Positions 17,047-25,972 of a DNA stretch of 64,000 bases are shown in pieces. Each line of letters starts with the position of its first letter. Position 1 is the stretch's first letter. The notes below the pieces were generated by a model, which had not been told where the DNA came from, did no database searches, and was given only the letters and a program-made list of their open reading frames with translations. The position numbers were made by a program, and so were the translations under genes. The stretch is from Streptomyces sp. 378 (GTDB lineage: Bacteria; Actinomycetota; Actinomycetes; Streptomycetales; Streptomycetaceae): contig NZ_JASKMS010000002.1 of assembly GCF_030124145.1 (NCBI RefSeq), positions 366,256 through 430,255 of the forward strand, written 5' to 3'.

Positions 17047-17823
17047 ATGGGACTTCTCGACGACAAGGTGGTCCTGGTCAACGGCGGCAGCCAGGGGGTG
17101 GGCGCCGCCATCGCGCGGGCCGCCGTCCGGGAGGGCGCGGTCGTGGCCGTCACCGGGCGACGCCCCGAGCCGGGCGAGGCCCTGGTGCGGGAGCTGACCG
17201 CAGCGGGCGGCAAGGCCCTGTACGTCCGGGCCGACCTGTCGGACGCCGAGCAGGCGAAGGCCTCCGTGGCCCGGGTCGTTCAGACGTACGGCCGGGTCGA
17301 CTGCCTGGTGAACTCCGCCGGTCTCACCTCCCGGGGGACGTTGCTGGACACCACGCCCGAGCTGTTCGACCAGCACATCGCGATCAATCTGAAGGCACCC
17401 TTCTTCGCGATGCAGGCGGCTGTCGCGGACATGGTGGCGCGCGAGTCGCCCGGCACGGTCGTCAACATCATCACCTCGTCGGCGCACGGCGGGCAGCCGT
17501 TCCTCGCCCCCTACGTCGCGGCCAAGGCGGGGCTGATCGGCCTGACCCGCAACGCCGCGCACGCGCACCGGTGGGACCGGGTCCGGATCAACGGGCTCAA
17601 CATCGGCTGGACGGCGACCGAGGGCGAGGACGCCACGCAGAAGACCTTCCACGGGGCCGGGGACGACTGGCGCGCGGAAGCCGCCGCGAAACTGCCCATG
17701 GGCAAGCTCGGCCAGCCGGACGAGATCGCCGACTTCGTGGTCCTCCTGCTGTCGGACCGCTCCGGGGTGGTCACCGGGTCGGTGATCGACTGGGACCAGA
17801 ACGTCCTCGGCGGACTCGACTGA
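17047..17823 (+). CDS. Short-chain dehydrogenase/reductase (SDR)
   Basis: 258 aa. Cofactor motif is VNGGSQGVGAAIARA (a TGxxxGxG variant with NGGSQGVG), then VNSAG, catalytic Ser in IITSSAHGG and YVAAKAG for the YxxxK pair, all present. The C-terminus has GQPDEIADFVVLLLSDRSGVVTGSVIDWDQ, typical of classical SDRs. It lies 8 nt after the PhyH gene and 47 nt before the IolG-like gene. It probably oxidises or reduces a cyclitol intermediate in this operon. Confidence 0.88.
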   Translation: MGLLDDKVVLVNGGSQGVGAAIARAAVREGAVVAVTGRRPEPGEALVRELTAAGGKALYVRADLSDAEQAKASVARVVQTYGRVDCLVNSAGLTSRGTLLDTTPELFDQHIAINLKAPFFAMQAAVADMVARESPGTVVNIITSSAHGGQPFLAPYVAAKAGLIGLTRNAAHAHRWDRVRINGLNIGWTATEGEDATQKTFHGAGDDWRAEAAAKLPMGKLGQPDEIADFVVLLLSDRSGVVTGSVIDWDQNVLGGLD

Positions 17824-17870
17824 GCACTTCCCTCGCAAGAAACCCGCACTTCCTCCAGGAGCACACCCCC

Positions 17871-18875
17871 ATGCGTATCGGAATCCTCGGCCTCGGCCGC
17901 ATCGGCGCCTTCCACGCCGAGACCCTCTCCGGACTCGACGCCGTCGACTCCCTCGTCGTCACGGATCCGTTCGCGGACGCCGCCAAGGCCGCCGCCGAGC
18001 GGTTCGGGGCCGATGTCGTGGACTCGCCGGAGGCGCTGCTGGCCGCCGGCGTGGACGGCATCGTGGTCGCCGCCGCGACGGACGCCCACCCGGCGCTGAT
18101 CCTGGCCGGTGTCGAGGCTGGTGTGCCCGTGTTCTGCGAGAAGCCCGTCGCCCGGACCATGGCCGAGGGCGTCGAGGTGCTCAAGGCCGTCCAGGGCGCG
18201 GACGTGCCGATCCAGATCGGGTACAACCGCCGCTTCGACGCCGGGTTCGTCAACGCCCGTGCCGCCGTGCTCAGCGGTGAGCTCGGCCCGCTGCACACGG
18301 TCCGCTCGACCACGCTGGACCCGGCGCCGCCGCCGGCCGCGTACATCGCCGCCTCCGGTGGCATCTTCCGTGACTGCTCGGTGCACGACTTCGACATCAT
18401 CCGCTGGGTGACCGGCCGCGAGGTGACCGAGGTGTACGCCGTGGGCGGCAACCGCGGCGCCGCGTACATCAGGGAGGCGGGCGACGCCGACACCACCGGC
18501 GCGATCCTCACCCTCGACGACGGCACCCTCGCCGTGGTCTCCAGCTCCCGCCACAACGCCCGTGGTTACGACGTCCGCATGGAGATCCACGGCTTCCAGG
18601 ACTCCATCGCCGTCGGTCTGGAGGACAAGCTGCCGCTGCGTTCGGTGGAGCCGGGCGTCACCTTCCCCGCGGGTACCCCGCACGACTTCTTCATGGATCG
18701 CTTCACCGACGCCTACCGCGCCGAACTGACCGCGTTCACCGAGGTCGTCGCCGGCACCCGCCCCTCCCCCTGCACGATCGAGGACGCCCTGGAGGCGGGC
18801 TGGATCGCCGACGCGTGCACCCTGTCGCTGCGGGAGCACCGGCCGGTGACGATCGAGGAGGTACGGGCGGTTTGA
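17871..18875 (+). CDS. iolG: Inositol 2-dehydrogenase-like (IolG) oxidoreductase
   Basis: 334 aa from ATG 17871, with TCCAGGAG 9 nt upstream. The Rossmann motif is RIGILGLGRIGAFHAETL, the family motif is VFCEKPVARTMAEG, then IQIGYNRRFDAGF and the substrate-site SVHDFDIIRWVTG, in which the Asp-His lysine-histidine network of myo-inositol dehydrogenases is recognisable. It would convert myo-inositol (or an isomer) to scyllo-inosose with NAD+. It is third in the PhyH-SDR operon. A GC-rich hairpin follows. Two other Gfo/Idh/MocA genes lie nearby, so substrate division is unclear. Confidence 0.82.
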   Translation: MRIGILGLGRIGAFHAETLSGLDAVDSLVVTDPFADAAKAAAERFGADVVDSPEALLAAGVDGIVVAAATDAHPALILAGVEAGVPVFCEKPVARTMAEGVEVLKAVQGADVPIQIGYNRRFDAGFVNARAAVLSGELGPLHTVRSTTLDPAPPPAAYIAASGGIFRDCSVHDFDIIRWVTGREVTEVYAVGGNRGAAYIREAGDADTTGAILTLDDGTLAVVSSSRHNARGYDVRMEIHGFQDSIAVGLEDKLPLRSVEPGVTFPAGTPHDFFMDRFTDAYRAELTAFTEVVAGTRPSPCTIEDALEAGWIADACTLSLREHRPVTIEEVRAV

Positions 18876-18886
18876 CGTCCCGCGGC

Positions 18887-18910
18887 GGGGCGGGGCCCGG
18901 CTCCCGCCCC
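18887..18910. terminator. GC-only hairpin after iolG-like gene
   Basis: GGGGCGGG (18887-18894) pairs with CCCGCCCC (18903-18910) over an 8-nt loop. It lies 11 nt after the stop codon, between convergent genes. Confidence 0.45.
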
Positions 18911-19026
18911 CCGATCATCCCGACCGGGCCGCGGACGAGGGCGGTCGGCCGGTGCGGCGCGGTCACCGTCCGCAGGGCCCGTCCGGCCACCCTCCCGGGA
19001 CCCACAGGCCACGGGAGCGCGACGGT

Positions 19027-19632
19027 TCACGCACCGCGCCAGACGTTGGCGAACGCCGCGTTCTCGACGGCCCGTCGCCGGCGGACGGCATCCAGCTCCG
19101 TCACGGCGGCGACCACCGCGGCGCACACGGTCTGGGCGGCGCCGTGGGGCACGGCGAGGTCCTCGGGCACGTCGTCACGCGCTCCGACGGCGGCCGCGAG
19201 TGTGGTGAGCACCGGCTCGTCGGCCGCCCGGCGGTTCCTGGCGCGCTGCCGGGCGGGAGAGTCGACCGGCGTGGGCCCGGCGGCGCCGCGGAAGGGCAGC
19301 CAGGAGGCGCGGGGCCGCGCGACCAGTCCCTCCTCGGTCAGGACGGTCAGGTACCGCTCGGCCAGTCCGCGGCCCCTGCGCCACAGCCAGTCCTCGACCG
19401 TCTCGTAGGGCTTGTCACGCACGAGCCCGGCCACGGCCTGTTCGAGCAGGGGGTCGTCGAGGGACGGCGGGAGGCGGGGGACGACGCGGTCGTCGTCCAG
19501 CGCCACCGCTTCGACGGCGAGGAGGTCGCACACCTCGGCCCCGGCCAGCCCGAGCGACAGGTCACCCTGCGTCACCGGCCGGTCCCTCGCCCCGTCCATC
19601 GCCACGATCATCAGGTCGCGTGCCGTGCCCAT
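19027..19632 (-). CDS. GPP34 (GOLPH3-like) family protein
   Basis: 201 aa from ATG 19632, with GGGGAG 5 nt upstream. The N-terminus TARDLMIVAMD and LSLGLAGAEVCDLLAVEAVAL, and later GRGLAERYLTVLTEEGLV, fit the actinobacterial GPP34 domain related to eukaryotic Golgi phosphoprotein 3, a PI4P-binding protein. Bacterial members are of unknown role. It lies 71 bp downstream of the leftward inositol operon and may be read through from it, but nothing links it to that pathway. Confidence 0.8.
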   Translation of the reverse strand: MGTARDLMIVAMDGARDRPVTQGDLSLGLAGAEVCDLLAVEAVALDDDRVVPRLPPSLDDPLLEQAVAGLVRDKPYETVEDWLWRRGRGLAERYLTVLTEEGLVARPRASWLPFRGAAGPTPVDSPARQRARNRRAADEPVLTTLAAAVGARDDVPEDLAVPHGAAQTVCAAVVAAVTELDAVRRRRAVENAAFANVWRGA

Positions 19633-19703
19633 CACCGCTCCCCTCTACGACGCTGTTCACCGTACATGCGCCAAGGGGCCGGGGCCGCGCCCCGAACCCC
19701 TTG

Positions 19704-20723
19704 TCACGCGTACGGCGCCGGCTTCTCCGCCAGTTCGATCTCCACCCGGCCACCGTCCTCCAGTGCCCGGACCCCGGCCTCGCACACCGCCGCCGCCGCG
19801 TAGCCGTCCCAGGTGCTCGGGCCCGTCACCTCGCCGCGGCGGGTGGCGTCGATCCAGGTCTGGATCTCGTGGTCGTAGGCCGTCTCGAAGCGTTCGGTCC
19901 AGTCCTGGGCGATGGTGCCGCCCCAACGGCCCGCCATGGTGGTGACCAGGGCGTGGCCGTCGCCGATGCGGGCGGTGCCGCGTTCGCAGACGACCTCGGC
20001 CTGGACCTGGTAGCCGAAGCCGCAGTTGACGAAGATCTCGACGTCGCTGAGGGCGCCTCCGTCGGTCTCGAAGACGACGAACTGGGGGTCCTGGAGGGCG
20101 TCCGGGGCGCTGGCCGACGGGGTGGGGCGCAGCACCGTGACCGCCGTGATCTCGTGGCCCAGCAGCCAGCGGGTCGCGTCGGCCTCGTGGGCGACGGAGT
20201 CGCTGATGAGCATGGAGCTGGTGAAGAAGGGCGGGCTGGCGACGTTGCGGTGCCGGTTGTGCAGCATCAGCGGCCGGCCCAGCCGGCCCGTCGCCAGCAG
20301 GGCCTTCAGCTTGGCGTACTCGGGGTCGTAGCGGCGCATGAAGCCGACCTGGACCCGGCGGTGGCCCAGGCGCAGTTCGGCTTCGAGGACGCGCAGCGCG
20401 GAGGCCGCGTCGGGGGTGAGCGGCTTCTCGCACAGGACGGGCAGATCGCGCTCGAAGGCGGTGAGCAGGGTGGCTTCGTGGGCCGGGCCCGGGGAGGCGA
20501 TCAGGACGGCGTCGACGTCGGCCGCCGCCATCGCGGCGGCCGGGTCGGTGTGGGCGGTGCAGCCGTCGACGCGGGCGGCGACGGCCTTCGCGCGCTCCGC
20601 GTCGATGTCCGCGACGGCGACGACCCGGGCTCCGCTGGTGACGTCGTGGATGCGGCGCACATGGTCGGCGCCCATCCTTCCGGTTCCGATGACCGCGATT
20701 CCGAGTGGGGAGCGCTCGGCCAT
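19704..20723 (-). CDS. Gfo/Idh/MocA-family (inositol-type) dehydrogenase
   Basis: 339 aa. The Rossmann motif is [18 protein letters not shown], the EKP motif is [15 protein letters not shown], followed by [23 protein letters not shown]-type [19 protein letters not shown] and a C-terminal [17 protein letters not shown], all characteristic of myo-inositol 2-dehydrogenases. It is the last gene of the SBP-permease-ATPase-isomerase operon (18-nt gap). It is probably the inositol dehydrogenase of the main pathway, with the gene at 17871 acting on another isomer; this assignment is inferred. Confidence 0.85.
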   Translation of the reverse strand: MAERSPLGIAVIGTGRMGADHVRRIHDVTSGARVVAVADIDAERAKAVAARVDGCTAHTDPAAAMAAADVDAVLIASPGPAHEATLLTAFERDLPVLCEKPLTPDAASALRVLEAELRLGHRRVQVGFMRRYDPEYAKLKALLATGRLGRPLMLHNRHRNVASPPFFTSSMLISDSVAHEADATRWLLGHEITAVTVLRPTPSASAPDALQDPQFVVFETDGGALSDVEIFVNCGFGYQVQAEVVCERGTARIGDGHALVTTMAGRWGGTIAQDWTERFETAYDHEIQTWIDATRRGEVTGPSTWDGYAAAAVCEAGVRALEDGGRVEIELAEKPAPYA

Positions 20724-20741
20724 GGCCGTCCTCTCGGGTCG

Positions 20742-21644
20742 TCAGGCGCCGCAGGACCTCAGAAACTTCCTGGTGCGCACCGCGATGGGCAGCGGCTTGT
20801 CCGGCTCGCAGGGGTACATGTCCTGCTCGACGATGGCGAACAGGTCCACGCCCAGCTTCTGGGCGGCCGTGAGGACGGGACCGAGCTCCGGGACGCCGGC
20901 GGGCGGTTCGCACATCACGCCGCGCGCGACGGCCGGGCCGAACGGGATCTCGTTCTTGACGACGTCGGCCAGGATCTCCGGGTCGACCTGCTTGAGGTGC
21001 AGATAGCCGATGCGCTCGCCGTAGGTCTCGATCAGCTTGACGCTGTCGCCGCCGCAGTAGGCGTAGTGCCCGGTGTCCAGGCAGAGGTTGACGGCGTCGG
21101 AGTCGGTCGAGTCGAGGAACCGCTCGACGTGCTCCTCGGTGTCGATGTGGGTGTCGGCGTGCGGGTGGACGACGATGTCCAGACCGTAGCGGTCCTTCAC
21201 CTCACGGCCGAGGCGCTCCATGCCCGTGGTGAGGTTGCGCCACTGCTCGATGGTGAGCTCCGAGGGCTCCAGGATCTCGGCGGTCTTGTCGTCCCGCCAG
21301 AAGGACGGGATGACGACGAGGTGCCCCGCGTCCATGGCCTGGGTGAGGGCGGCGACCCGGCTGACCTGCTCCCAGGTGGAGTCCCACTCGGAGGGGCCGC
21401 GGTGCAGTCCGCAGAAGATGGTGCCCGCGGAGACCTTGAGGTTCCGCTTGGTCACCTCGTCGGTGAGCCGGGCCGGGTCGGTCGGCAGGTAGCCGTAGGG
21501 GCCGAGTTCTATCCACGAGTAGCCGGCCTCGGCGACCTCGTCGAGGAAGCGTTCCCAGGGCACCTGCCGGGGGTCGTCGGGGAACCAGACGCCCCAGGAG
21601 TCGGGGGCGGAGCCGACCCGGATGCGGTCGAGCGCGAAGGCCAT
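20742..21644 (-). CDS. IolE-like sugar phosphate isomerase/epimerase (TIM barrel)
   Basis: 300 aa. Xylose-isomerase-like TIM barrel: RVGSAPDSWGVWFPDD at the start, YSWIELGPYGYLP, IVVHPHADTHIDTEE, NLCLDTGHYAYCGGD and YLHLKQVDPEI carry the His, Glu and Asp metal ligands of this superfamily. In inositol clusters such proteins act as inosose dehydratase (IolE) or the related IolH. No other iolE candidate lies in the window, so the dehydratase role is likely. The start codon follows the ATPase stop by 1 nt, indicating coupled translation. Confidence 0.82.
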   Translation of the reverse strand: MAFALDRIRVGSAPDSWGVWFPDDPRQVPWERFLDEVAEAGYSWIELGPYGYLPTDPARLTDEVTKRNLKVSAGTIFCGLHRGPSEWDSTWEQVSRVAALTQAMDAGHLVVIPSFWRDDKTAEILEPSELTIEQWRNLTTGMERLGREVKDRYGLDIVVHPHADTHIDTEEHVERFLDSTDSDAVNLCLDTGHYAYCGGDSVKLIETYGERIGYLHLKQVDPEILADVVKNEIPFGPAVARGVMCEPPAGVPELGPVLTAAQKLGVDLFAIVEQDMYPCEPDKPLPIAVRTRKFLRSCGA

Positions 21645-21645
21645 G

Positions 21646-22557
21646 TCAGGACTTTCCTTCCGAAGACGTGGCTACGGGTGCGGTGAGGTTGCGCTCCTCG
21701 GGGAGCTCCTCGACGTCGACGCCTCGGACCTGCGCCAACTCGTGCTTGAGGGAGGCCAGTTCGGTGCCGCCGGCCATGTGGTTGGTCAGCTCTTCGAGAC
21801 TGACGTCACTGCGCGAGGCGGACAGTTCCATGGTGCCGAGACGCAGCACGCTGAAGTGGTCGCCGACCATGTAGGCGTGGTGCGGGTTGTGGGTGATGAA
21901 GATGACGCCCAGGCCCTTGTCGCGGGCGGCGGCGATGTACTTCAGCACCACACCGGACTGCTTGACGCCGAGGGCGGCGGTCGGCTCGTCCAGGATGAGG
22001 ACGCGGGCGCCGAAGTAGACGGCGCGGGCGATGGCCACGCACTGGCGCTGGCCGCCGGAGAGCGTGCCGATGGGCTGCTCCATGTCGTCCAGGACGATGC
22101 CCATGTGACGCAGTTCCTCGTCCGCGGTCTTCTTCATCTTCGCGATGTCGAGACGGCGCACGGGCCAGGGGCCCTTGGTCATCTCGGAGCCGAGGAAGAA
22201 GTTGCGCCACACCGGCATCAACGGGACGACCGCGAGGTCCTGGTAGACCGTGGCGATGCCCTTGCCGAGGGCCTCACGCGGGGTGGAGAAGCGCACCGGT
22301 TCGCCGTCGACGAGGAACTCGCCCTCGGTGTGCTGGTGCAGACCCGAGATGATCTTGATGAGGGTGGACTTGCCGGCGCCGTTGTCGCCGAGGACGCAGG
22401 TCACCTTGCCGGGGTGGACGGTGAGGTCGACGCCGTGCAGGGCGCGGATGTTGCCGTAGGACTTGCCGGCGCCGCGCAGTTCGACGAGGGGACGCTCGTC
22501 GGCGGGCGGGGTGTCCTTCAGGACGGCACCGTGGGTGCCCGGTTCTTTGCTGGTCAT
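21646..22557 (-). CDS. ABC transporter ATP-binding protein, sugar/inositol importer
   Basis: 303 aa from ATG 22557 (GGAGGTGA 5 nt upstream; the frame is open farther upstream into the permease gene but that is not used). It has Walker [10 protein letters not shown], signature [15 protein letters not shown], Walker [14 protein letters not shown] and switch His in [16 protein letters not shown]. It carries one nucleotide-binding domain, like the half-size ATPases of ribose/inositol (CUT2) importers. It lies 5 nt after the permease and 1 nt before the isomerase gene. It powers uptake through the neighbouring permease. Confidence 0.9.
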   Translation of the reverse strand: MTSKEPGTHGAVLKDTPPADERPLVELRGAGKSYGNIRALHGVDLTVHPGKVTCVLGDNGAGKSTLIKIISGLHQHTEGEFLVDGEPVRFSTPREALGKGIATVYQDLAVVPLMPVWRNFFLGSEMTKGPWPVRRLDIAKMKKTADEELRHMGIVLDDMEQPIGTLSGGQRQCVAIARAVYFGARVLILDEPTAALGVKQSGVVLKYIAAARDKGLGVIFITHNPHHAYMVGDHFSVLRLGTMELSASRSDVSLEELTNHMAGGTELASLKHELAQVRGVDVEELPEERNLTAPVATSSEGKS

Positions 22558-22562
22558 CGCGG

Positions 22563-23639
22563 TCACCTCCGGGTCGCCGTGCGCTGGACCCACAGATTGA
22601 TGAGGACGGCGCCGAGGAGCATCACGCCGAGGAAGGCCTTGAACCAGTCGGGGTTCCAGCCGGCGTAGACGATGCCCTGCTGCACCATGCCGAACATGAA
22701 GGCGCCGAAGACCGGACCGATCGCGGAGCCGTAGCCACCGGTGAGCAGACAGCCGCCGATGACGGCCGCGGCGATGTAGATGAGCTCCTGGCCCACACCC
22801 TCGCCGGACTGCACGGTGTTGAAGGAGAACAGCTGGTGCATGCCGACGAACCAGGCGCCGAAGCCGACCAGCATGAACAGCGAGATCTTGGTGAAGGTCA
22901 CGGGCACACCGACGGCCCGCGCGGAGTGCTTGTTGCCGCCGACGGCGAAGATCCAGTTGCCGTACCTGGTGCGCAGCAGCACCCAGGTGGCGAGGGCGGC
23001 GAAGACCAGCCACCACACGACGGTGATCTTGACGTTGACGTCGCCGACGGTGAAGGACGAGGCGAAGAGCTGCTGCGCCTGGGCGAAGCCGTCCATGTCG
23101 CTGATGTCGTCGGTGGCGACGTTGCCGGTGACCAGCTTGGTGATCGCGAGGTTCACGCCCTGGAGGATCAGGAAGGTGCCCAGGGTGACCAGGAAGCTCG
23201 GCAGGCCGGTCTTGACCAGCAGCCAGCCGTTGAAGGCGCCGATCGCGAGCGAGACGAGCAGGGCGACGATCACGCCGACCCAGATGTTCATGGTCAGCTG
23301 GTAGCTGAGCATCGACGCGGTGAGCGCCGAGGTGATCACGGCGACACCGGCGGACAGGTCGAACTCGCCGCCGATCATCAGCAGGGCCACGGGCAGTGCC
23401 ATGATCCCGATGGTCGACGACTGGTACAGGATGTTGGCCATCGAGCTGCCGTCGCGCACCGGCGGCGCGGCGAACAGGAAGAACACGAGCACGGCGACGG
23501 CGCCGAGGAAGACGCCGATCTCGGGCCGGGCCAGCAGCCGCAGCGGCAGCGGGCGGTGTCGCGTCCGGCCGTCGGACTGCTTCGGGCCGGGAGCCGGCGG
23601 TGTTTCCACCGCCGGCGTGGCCTGCTGGGTCATGCTCAT
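22563..23639 (-). CDS. ABC transporter permease (RbsC/CUT2 type)
   Basis: 358 aa with about nine hydrophobic helices, e.g. [41 protein letters not shown] and [21 protein letters not shown]. The GGEFDLSAG segment and the C-terminal [14 protein letters not shown] motif are those of ribose/inositol-type permeases. Its ATG overlaps the stop of the binding-protein gene (TGATG), so the two are translationally coupled. It forms the membrane channel of the importer. Confidence 0.9.
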   Translation of the reverse strand: MSMTQQATPAVETPPAPGPKQSDGRTRHRPLPLRLLARPEIGVFLGAVAVLVFFLFAAPPVRDGSSMANILYQSSTIGIMALPVALLMIGGEFDLSAGVAVITSALTASMLSYQLTMNIWVGVIVALLVSLAIGAFNGWLLVKTGLPSFLVTLGTFLILQGVNLAITKLVTGNVATDDISDMDGFAQAQQLFASSFTVGDVNVKITVVWWLVFAALATWVLLRTRYGNWIFAVGGNKHSARAVGVPVTFTKISLFMLVGFGAWFVGMHQLFSFNTVQSGEGVGQELIYIAAAVIGGCLLTGGYGSAIGPVFGAFMFGMVQQGIVYAGWNPDWFKAFLGVMLLGAVLINLWVQRTATRR

Positions 23640-24658
23640 CACCGGGTGCCCTTCGCGGCGAACTCCCCGATCTTGTCGACGTTGGACTTGTCGACGAAGG
23701 CCGGGCCGGTCAGCACCGGCTGCTCGCCGCCGCCGCTGTAGTTGCCGTTGTTCTTGTAGAGCCACAGGCCGTCGACGGCCAGGTAGCCCTGGAGGTAGGG
23801 CTGCTGGTCGACGGCGAACTGGATGTCTCCGGCCTTGATGGACTTGATCAGGTCCTTGTTGAGGTCGAAGGTGGCGATCTTCGCCTTGCTGCCCGCGTCG
23901 CCGGCCGACTGCACGGCGGTCAGCGCGAAGGGCGCGCCGAGCGTGACGACGTAGTCGATGGACGGGTCCTGCTTCAGCTTGGCGGTGATGGTCGACTTCA
24001 CCGACGGCATGTCGGTGCCGTTGACGTTCTGCGGGTCGACCTTGCCGTCGAAGGTCTTGGCGACGCCGTCGCAGCGCTGGGTGAGGCCGACGTTGCCCTG
24101 CTCCTGCATGACGCAGAGGACGTGCTTGGCGCCGACCTCGTTGAGCTTCTTGCCGAAGGCCTCGCCCGCCACGGACTCGTCCTGGCCGAAGAACTCCAGC
24201 AGGTTGAGCTTCTTCCAGTCGCTCAGGCCGGAGTTGAGTCCGACCACGGGTATGCCGGCCTTCTCGGCCTTGCCTATGACGGCCTTGAGGGCGTCCGGCT
24301 TGGCGAGCGTGACGGCGATGCCGTCGACCTTCTGGTCGATCGCGTTCTGGACCAGGTTGGCCTGGGTGCCGGCGTTCGGGTCGGCGGAGTAGATGAGCTT
24401 GATGTTGTCCTTGGCGGCCGCGGCCTCGGCACCCTTGCGGACGGTGTCCCAGAAGGTGTCGCCGGGCGCCTGGTGCGTGACCAGGGCGACGGTCATGCGC
24501 GGGGTGCTGGCCTTGCCGGCGGAGGCGTTCGCGCCGCCTTCCTCGGACTTCTTGCCCCCGGAACTGCTGGAGCAGCCGGCGAGGGTCAGGGCCGCCGCCG
24601 CGGCCACGGCGACGACGGGCGCGAACCTGCGAGAGCGGGGGTGAGAAGAGCGGTCCAT
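23639..24658 (-). CDS. Sugar/inositol ABC transporter substrate-binding lipoprotein
   Basis: 339 aa from ATG 24658, chosen for the adjacent AGGAAAG; a GTG at 24670 is possible. A signal peptide ([15 protein letters not shown]) ends in a lipobox with the lipid-carrying Cys, followed by a Ser/Gly linker. The mature part is an RbsB-type type-1 periplasmic-binding fold: [44 protein letters not shown] and [15 protein letters not shown]. It is the first gene of the leftward operon, transcribed from the promoter in the inverted-repeat region, and captures the substrate for the importer. Confidence 0.9.
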   Translation of the reverse strand: MDRSSHPRSRRFAPVVAVAAAAALTLAGCSSSSGGKKSEEGGANASAGKASTPRMTVALVTHQAPGDTFWDTVRKGAEAAAAKDNIKLIYSADPNAGTQANLVQNAIDQKVDGIAVTLAKPDALKAVIGKAEKAGIPVVGLNSGLSDWKKLNLLEFFGQDESVAGEAFGKKLNEVGAKHVLCVMQEQGNVGLTQRCDGVAKTFDGKVDPQNVNGTDMPSVKSTITAKLKQDPSIDYVVTLGAPFALTAVQSAGDAGSKAKIATFDLNKDLIKSIKAGDIQFAVDQQPYLQGYLAVDGLWLYKNNGNYSGGGEQPVLTGPAFVDKSNVDKIGEFAAKGTR

Positions 24659-24981
24659 CTTTCCTGGCACCTCACTGTGCTACTGCGGGGGAAAGGAAGG
24701 GATCACGAAGGGATCCGTGGTCCCGGAGCCTTACGGAGTCCGGATCATGATGCCGCAAACCGACTGTTGCGATGGCACGGGATACAAGTCCCTGCCGCGC
24801 CCGCTGTCAATACTTTGTTAAGACATCATTTCACGAGCAGGTCCGAATGTAAGTACAAACTATTGACAGCGCCGCCCTCCGAGACCTACACCTGGGAGGC
24901 GGCAGGTCCCGTGGATTCACGCCCCCCACCGTGTCAGGGCGCCCCACGACCCGCATCCCCAGCTTCCCGAGGAGGTCGCGC
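24659..24981. promoter_or_regulatory. Divergent control region of the two inositol operons
   Basis: 323 bp without a gene, noticeably AT-richer in its centre. It contains the long inverted repeat at 24805-24868 with two outward TTGACA boxes, and GAGGAGG just before iolC. I see no open frame or RNA structure of note elsewhere in it. Confidence 0.7.
24805..24868. promoter_or_regulatory. Inverted repeat with divergent -35 boxes
   Basis: TGTCAATACTTTGT (24805-24818) and ACAAACTATTGACA (24855-24868) are reverse complements at 13 of 14 positions. Each arm ends in TTGACA pointing outward. On the right, TACACC follows after 18 bp; on the left, TGTATC follows after 18 bp on the minus strand. This makes two sigma-HrdB-like promoters whose -35 boxes lie in a likely regulator site, probably for the GntR protein at 31226. 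Confidence 0.6.
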
Positions 24982-25959
24982 ATGGCCGAACCAGCCCAGT
25001 ATTTCGATGTGATCACGATGGGCCGCATCGGGGTCGACCTCTATCCCCTGCAGACCGGCGTCCCCCTGTCCCGAGTGGAGAGGTTCGGGAAGTTCCTCGG
25101 AGGTTCGGCGGCCAATGTGGCGGTCGCCGCGGCCCGTCTCGGACGCCGCACGGCGGTGATCACGCGCACCGGCGACGACCCCTTCGGCACGTATCTGCAC
25201 GAGGAGCTGACGGGTTTCGGCGTCGACGACCGCTGGGTCACCCCGGTCGCCGCGTACCCGACCCCGATCACGTTCTGCGAGATCTTCCCGCCGGACGACT
25301 TCCCGCTGTACTTCTACCGCCGCCCCAAGGCCCCCGACCTGGAGATCCACACCGACGAGCTGGACTTCTTCGCGATCCGCGGGGCCCGGATCTTCTGGAT
25401 CACCGGCACCGGCCTGAGCGAGGAGCCCAGCCGCTCCGCCACGCTCGCCGCCCTCAAGGCCCGCGACAAGGCGGGCATCACCGTCTTCGACCTCGACTGG
25501 CGCCCGATGTTCTGGCGCGACCCCGAGGAGGCCCGCCCGTACTACCGCGAGGCCCTGCGCCACGCCACGGTCGCGGTCGGCAACCTCGACGAGTGCGAGA
25601 TCGCCACCGGCGTGCGCGAGCCGCAGGCCTGCGCGGACGCGCTGCTGGAGGCCGGTGTGGAGTTGGCCGTCGTCAAGCAGGGCCCCAAGGGCGTCCTCGC
25701 CGTGCACCGCGACGGCACCCGGGCCGAGGTCCCGCCGGTGCCGGTCGAGGTGGTCAACGGCCTGGGCGCGGGCGACGCCTTCGGCGGCTCGCTCTGCCAC
25801 GGTCTGCTCGCGGGATGGGACCTGGAGCGGACCATGCGCCACGCCAACGCCGCCGGCGCCCTCGTCGCCTCACGCCTCGCCTGCTCCTCCGCGATGCCCA
25901 CCGAGTCCGAGGTCGAGGACCTCCTCGCCGGGGTGCCGTCGGCGAGCACGAGCCACTGA
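24982..25959 (+). CDS. iolC: 5-dehydro-2-deoxygluconokinase
   Basis: 325 aa from ATG 24982, with GAGGAGG upstream. PfkB/ribokinase fold: start FDVITMGRIGVDLYPLQTG, GKFLGGSAANVAVAAARLG (first PfkB signature), GDDPFGTYLHEELTGFGVDD and the anion-hole/catalytic VVNGLGAGDAFGGSLCHGLL with the base Asp. The Tyr-Pro-Leu-Gln (DLYPLQ) start is characteristic of IolC. It phosphorylates 5-dehydro-2-deoxy-D-gluconate made by IolB. It is first in the rightward operon; the next gene follows after 13 nt. Confidence 0.92.
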   Translation: MAEPAQYFDVITMGRIGVDLYPLQTGVPLSRVERFGKFLGGSAANVAVAAARLGRRTAVITRTGDDPFGTYLHEELTGFGVDDRWVTPVAAYPTPITFCEIFPPDDFPLYFYRRPKAPDLEIHTDELDFFAIRGARIFWITGTGLSEEPSRSATLAALKARDKAGITVFDLDWRPMFWRDPEEARPYYREALRHATVAVGNLDECEIATGVREPQACADALLEAGVELAVVKQGPKGVLAVHRDGTRAEVPPVPVEVVNGLGAGDAFGGSLCHGLLAGWDLERTMRHANAAGALVASRLACSSAMPTESEVEDLLAGVPSASTSH

Positions 25960-25972
25960 AACGGAGCCTTCC

